A stretch of 6,172 nucleotides of DNA from Candidatus Zixiibacteriota bacterium. GTDB lineage: Bacteria; Zixibacteria; MSB-5A5; JAUVRN01. Both the position numbers and the translations under genes were made by a program. This document shows, piece by piece, positions 5,801 through 6,172 of the stretch (its first letter is position 1; every line of letters starts with the position of its first letter). A model generated the notes under the pieces. That model did not search any database and had not been told where the DNA came from. It saw nothing but the letters and a program-made list of their open reading frames with translations. Location of the stretch: assembly GCA_030597645.1 (NCBI GenBank), contig JAUVRN010000131.1:1-6172 (forward strand), given 5' to 3'.

Positions 5801-6047
5801 GAACCCGTTCAACCCGTCGACCTCTCTGGCGATCGATTTCCCGAATGCCAGCGAGTACACGTTGACCATCTACAACATCGCAGGTCAGGTGGTGAAGACG
5901 TTCGCGGGCCAGGCGGAAGCCGGCACGTACACCATCACCTGGGATGGTCGTGACAACCGCAATTCACAGGTCGCCTCGGGTGTGTACTTCTACTCCGTGG
6001 AAGCCGGTGAATTCGCCGACGTCCGGAAGATGGTGCTGATGAAGTAA
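2829..6047 (+). CDS. Secreted multidomain protein: Ig-like, cohesin-like and dockerin-like modules with C-terminal sorting domain
   Basis: The product is 1072 residues, probably a surface or extracellular structural/adhesion protein; no enzyme motif is visible. Residues 1-24 are a signal peptide (lysine near the N-terminus, hydrophobic core, cleavage APAAFA/ADF). Residues 25-205 form an unassigned beta-rich domain. Ig-like modules lie at about 210-280 and 439-543, each containing a WEFC strand (W250, W517), and flank another beta domain. Residues 545-766 are cohesin-like: a GGFDLLFTYDP strand, Cys-rich, ending in NGKIKI after a DPDPDPD linker (744-750). Residues 769-845 are dockerin-like, with calcium loops at D778/N780/N782/D790 and D817/N819/D821/G822/D829. 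About 854-975 is a Cys-free beta module. From about 975 the C-terminal domain has NYPNPFNPST (989-998), then YNIAGQVVKTF and SGVYFYSVEAG. Such domains direct type IX secretion and anchoring in Bacteroidota and have an FlgD-like Ig fold. There are 22 Cys, all within residues 130-769. It has its own promoter, long leader and terminator. Module boundaries are approximate. Function is inferred, not shown. Confidence 0.9.
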   Translation: MTYKLRALLFALAAVVFVAPAAFAADFVGGADVEVPPGASVVAVDIETDTDLRGVGFSVVMENIDAVSASIVGVTVNLTELGSRHVNGDIFLAGSLGGGDDLVAGAYPGAVTVDIDVQGVTGNTARLIVCGVNPWPDNPIFVGTEDSPTRRLLTCDTILITVKAGAAIVIDGICPDYAETHEDGAVAIQVTAQINDGVFQSLALIDVLMDGVPTAPTNTPDVTGLGLVDAPDATSLIMYWEPAAGEAGTWEFCFEATNDLGDADIQCVGIEVLVAGPDHMAWQSEHIEYVQGTGPFPYTMNLDFITSDNSQGVVGPFYVKALTGAGLDAQITVADAGFSADMAPFEQQSPQNPVYVFDGTLDAGRMGLIDFGGTELVPGTYPAAYFMNTTLKEAEGVIAIDSTDLPPANVLTYNQTIIATNTPTYSPGCYSVTIIRNIPPRVICPVTDAGSAIFGDLVSVPGFTCEDPDDSPQPCTFEVVSMEKDGAAADPTNAPGFDGDTFEWQTSNADDNDVGIWEFCVVANDGAGISTNECCFTVEVIAQVPLVGFVIGSNEAPTGTDLCVPLSIVNLACAPELCEELGGFDLLFTYDPTIVTFTGLDLDGSVLETAGWEYLTYRIEGMNPPLIRVVAIADMNNSNQHPNDWCIDGLLANICFRTTYDLDLGCQSAPIRFYWNDCGDNAASSRDGNTLYVVTDPFTGIPWCGGDPTAVPPVLGGGIIDNSESIFAQLFTGDGGIRGLRCLDPDPDPDKPTPEEYLYFVNGKIKITCPGDLDDRGDINLNAIAYEISDAVLYSNYFILGPSVFVVNVAGQTAASDVNADGTPLTVADLVYLIRVITGDAEPIAEDLLGGGPKVAAAVGHILVTSAQQGANVSVSVSSEHDMGAGLFVYTYEGMDIADVQAVGRASNMNVKYEAADGELRILVLPTMGSENIENSRVSAGTGEILSIATHGVGTVELVRVEAATFMGGTLDATVEAKVLPTAYALHQNYPNPFNPSTSLAIDFPNASEYTLTIYNIAGQVVKTFAGQAEAGTYTITWDGRDNRNSQVASGVYFYSVEAGEFADVRKMVLMK
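5058..5075 (+). repeat. Hexamer repeat GATCCG x3 coding for an Asp-Pro linker
   Basis: Three perfect GATCCG copies followed by GAC encode D-P-D-P-D-P-D at residues 744-750 of the large protein, within the end of the cohesin-like region and shortly before the dockerin-like module. Such repeats change length easily by slippage. Asp-Pro runs form stiff, acidic linkers and may bind calcium. Confidence 0.75.
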
Positions 6048-6068
6048 GCGATTCACTCAAATACAGTT

Positions 6069-6107
6069 ACGGCGTGGTCTCTTCCAAACGGCCACGCCGT
6101 TTCTTTT
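6069..6107 (+). terminator. Intrinsic terminator of the large secreted protein gene
   Basis: ACGGCGTGG (6069-6077) and CCACGCCGT (6092-6100) form a perfect 9-bp GC-rich stem around a 14-nt loop, followed at once by a T-rich tract (TTTCTTTT). It begins 21 nt after the stop codon, so the large gene ends its transcription unit here. Confidence 0.9.
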
Positions 6108-6136
6108 GTGCCATACACCGCGCGAAGTGCTATACT
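6106..6136 (+). promoter_or_regulatory. Possible weak promoter for a gene beyond the right edge
   Basis: TATACT (6131-6136) resembles a -10 box in an otherwise GC-rich setting, just after a terminator. The best -35 candidate, TTGTGC (6106-6111), is poor and its 19-bp spacing is long. The remaining bases to 6172 show no start codon with a ribosome site that I trust. Confidence 0.3.
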
Positions 6137-6172
6137 ATAGAAACACATCGTGGTTGATCGGATGTGGCCGGC

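Overview
The window looks like part of the chromosome of a Gram-negative, GC-rich bacterium from the Fibrobacterota-Chlorobiota-Bacteroidota (FCB) superphylum or a neighbouring uncultured phylum. Zixibacteria- or Latescibacteria-like lineages are my best guess. The main clue is the large protein at the right end. It carries a dockerin-type calcium-binding module and ends in an NYPNPFNPST-type C-terminal sorting (FlgD-Ig/T9SS-like) domain, a combination I associate with these groups. The phylum is inferred: there is no rRNA or housekeeping marker in the window.

All supported genes are on the plus strand. Positions 99-650 encode a small outer-membrane beta-barrel-like protein. Positions 736-1716 encode an exported protein I cannot assign. 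Then comes about 1.1 kb without a convincing gene. Its left part (1717-2159) holds a weak hairpin after the second gene and a 28-bp tandem repeat (about 2.9 copies) ending in a perfect TATAAT. Its right part starts with a clear sigma70-type promoter (TTGACA-16-TATATT, 2160-2187) and continues as a predicted 5' leader of about 635 nt, crowded with small hairpins, up to the large gene. The large gene (2829-6047, 1072 aa) encodes a secreted multidomain beta-rich protein and is closed by a strong intrinsic terminator (6069-6107). The last 65 bases hold at most a weak promoter for a gene beyond the edge.

All three proteins have signal peptides, so the window is about the cell envelope. The large protein is built as signal peptide, beta domain, Ig-like module, beta domain, second Ig-like module, cohesin-like domain, Asp-Pro linker, dockerin-like module, Cys-free beta module and sorting domain. 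I infer a surface-anchored or released adhesion, scaffold or matrix protein. No catalytic domain is visible.

The best candidates for something undescribed are the long leader of the large gene, which has mutually exclusive pairings and an unused perfect anti-Shine-Dalgarno match, and the large protein itself, which has a cohesin-like and a dockerin-like module in one chain and dockerin loops one residue longer than canonical. Structure predictions were done by eye, without folding energies or homology searches.
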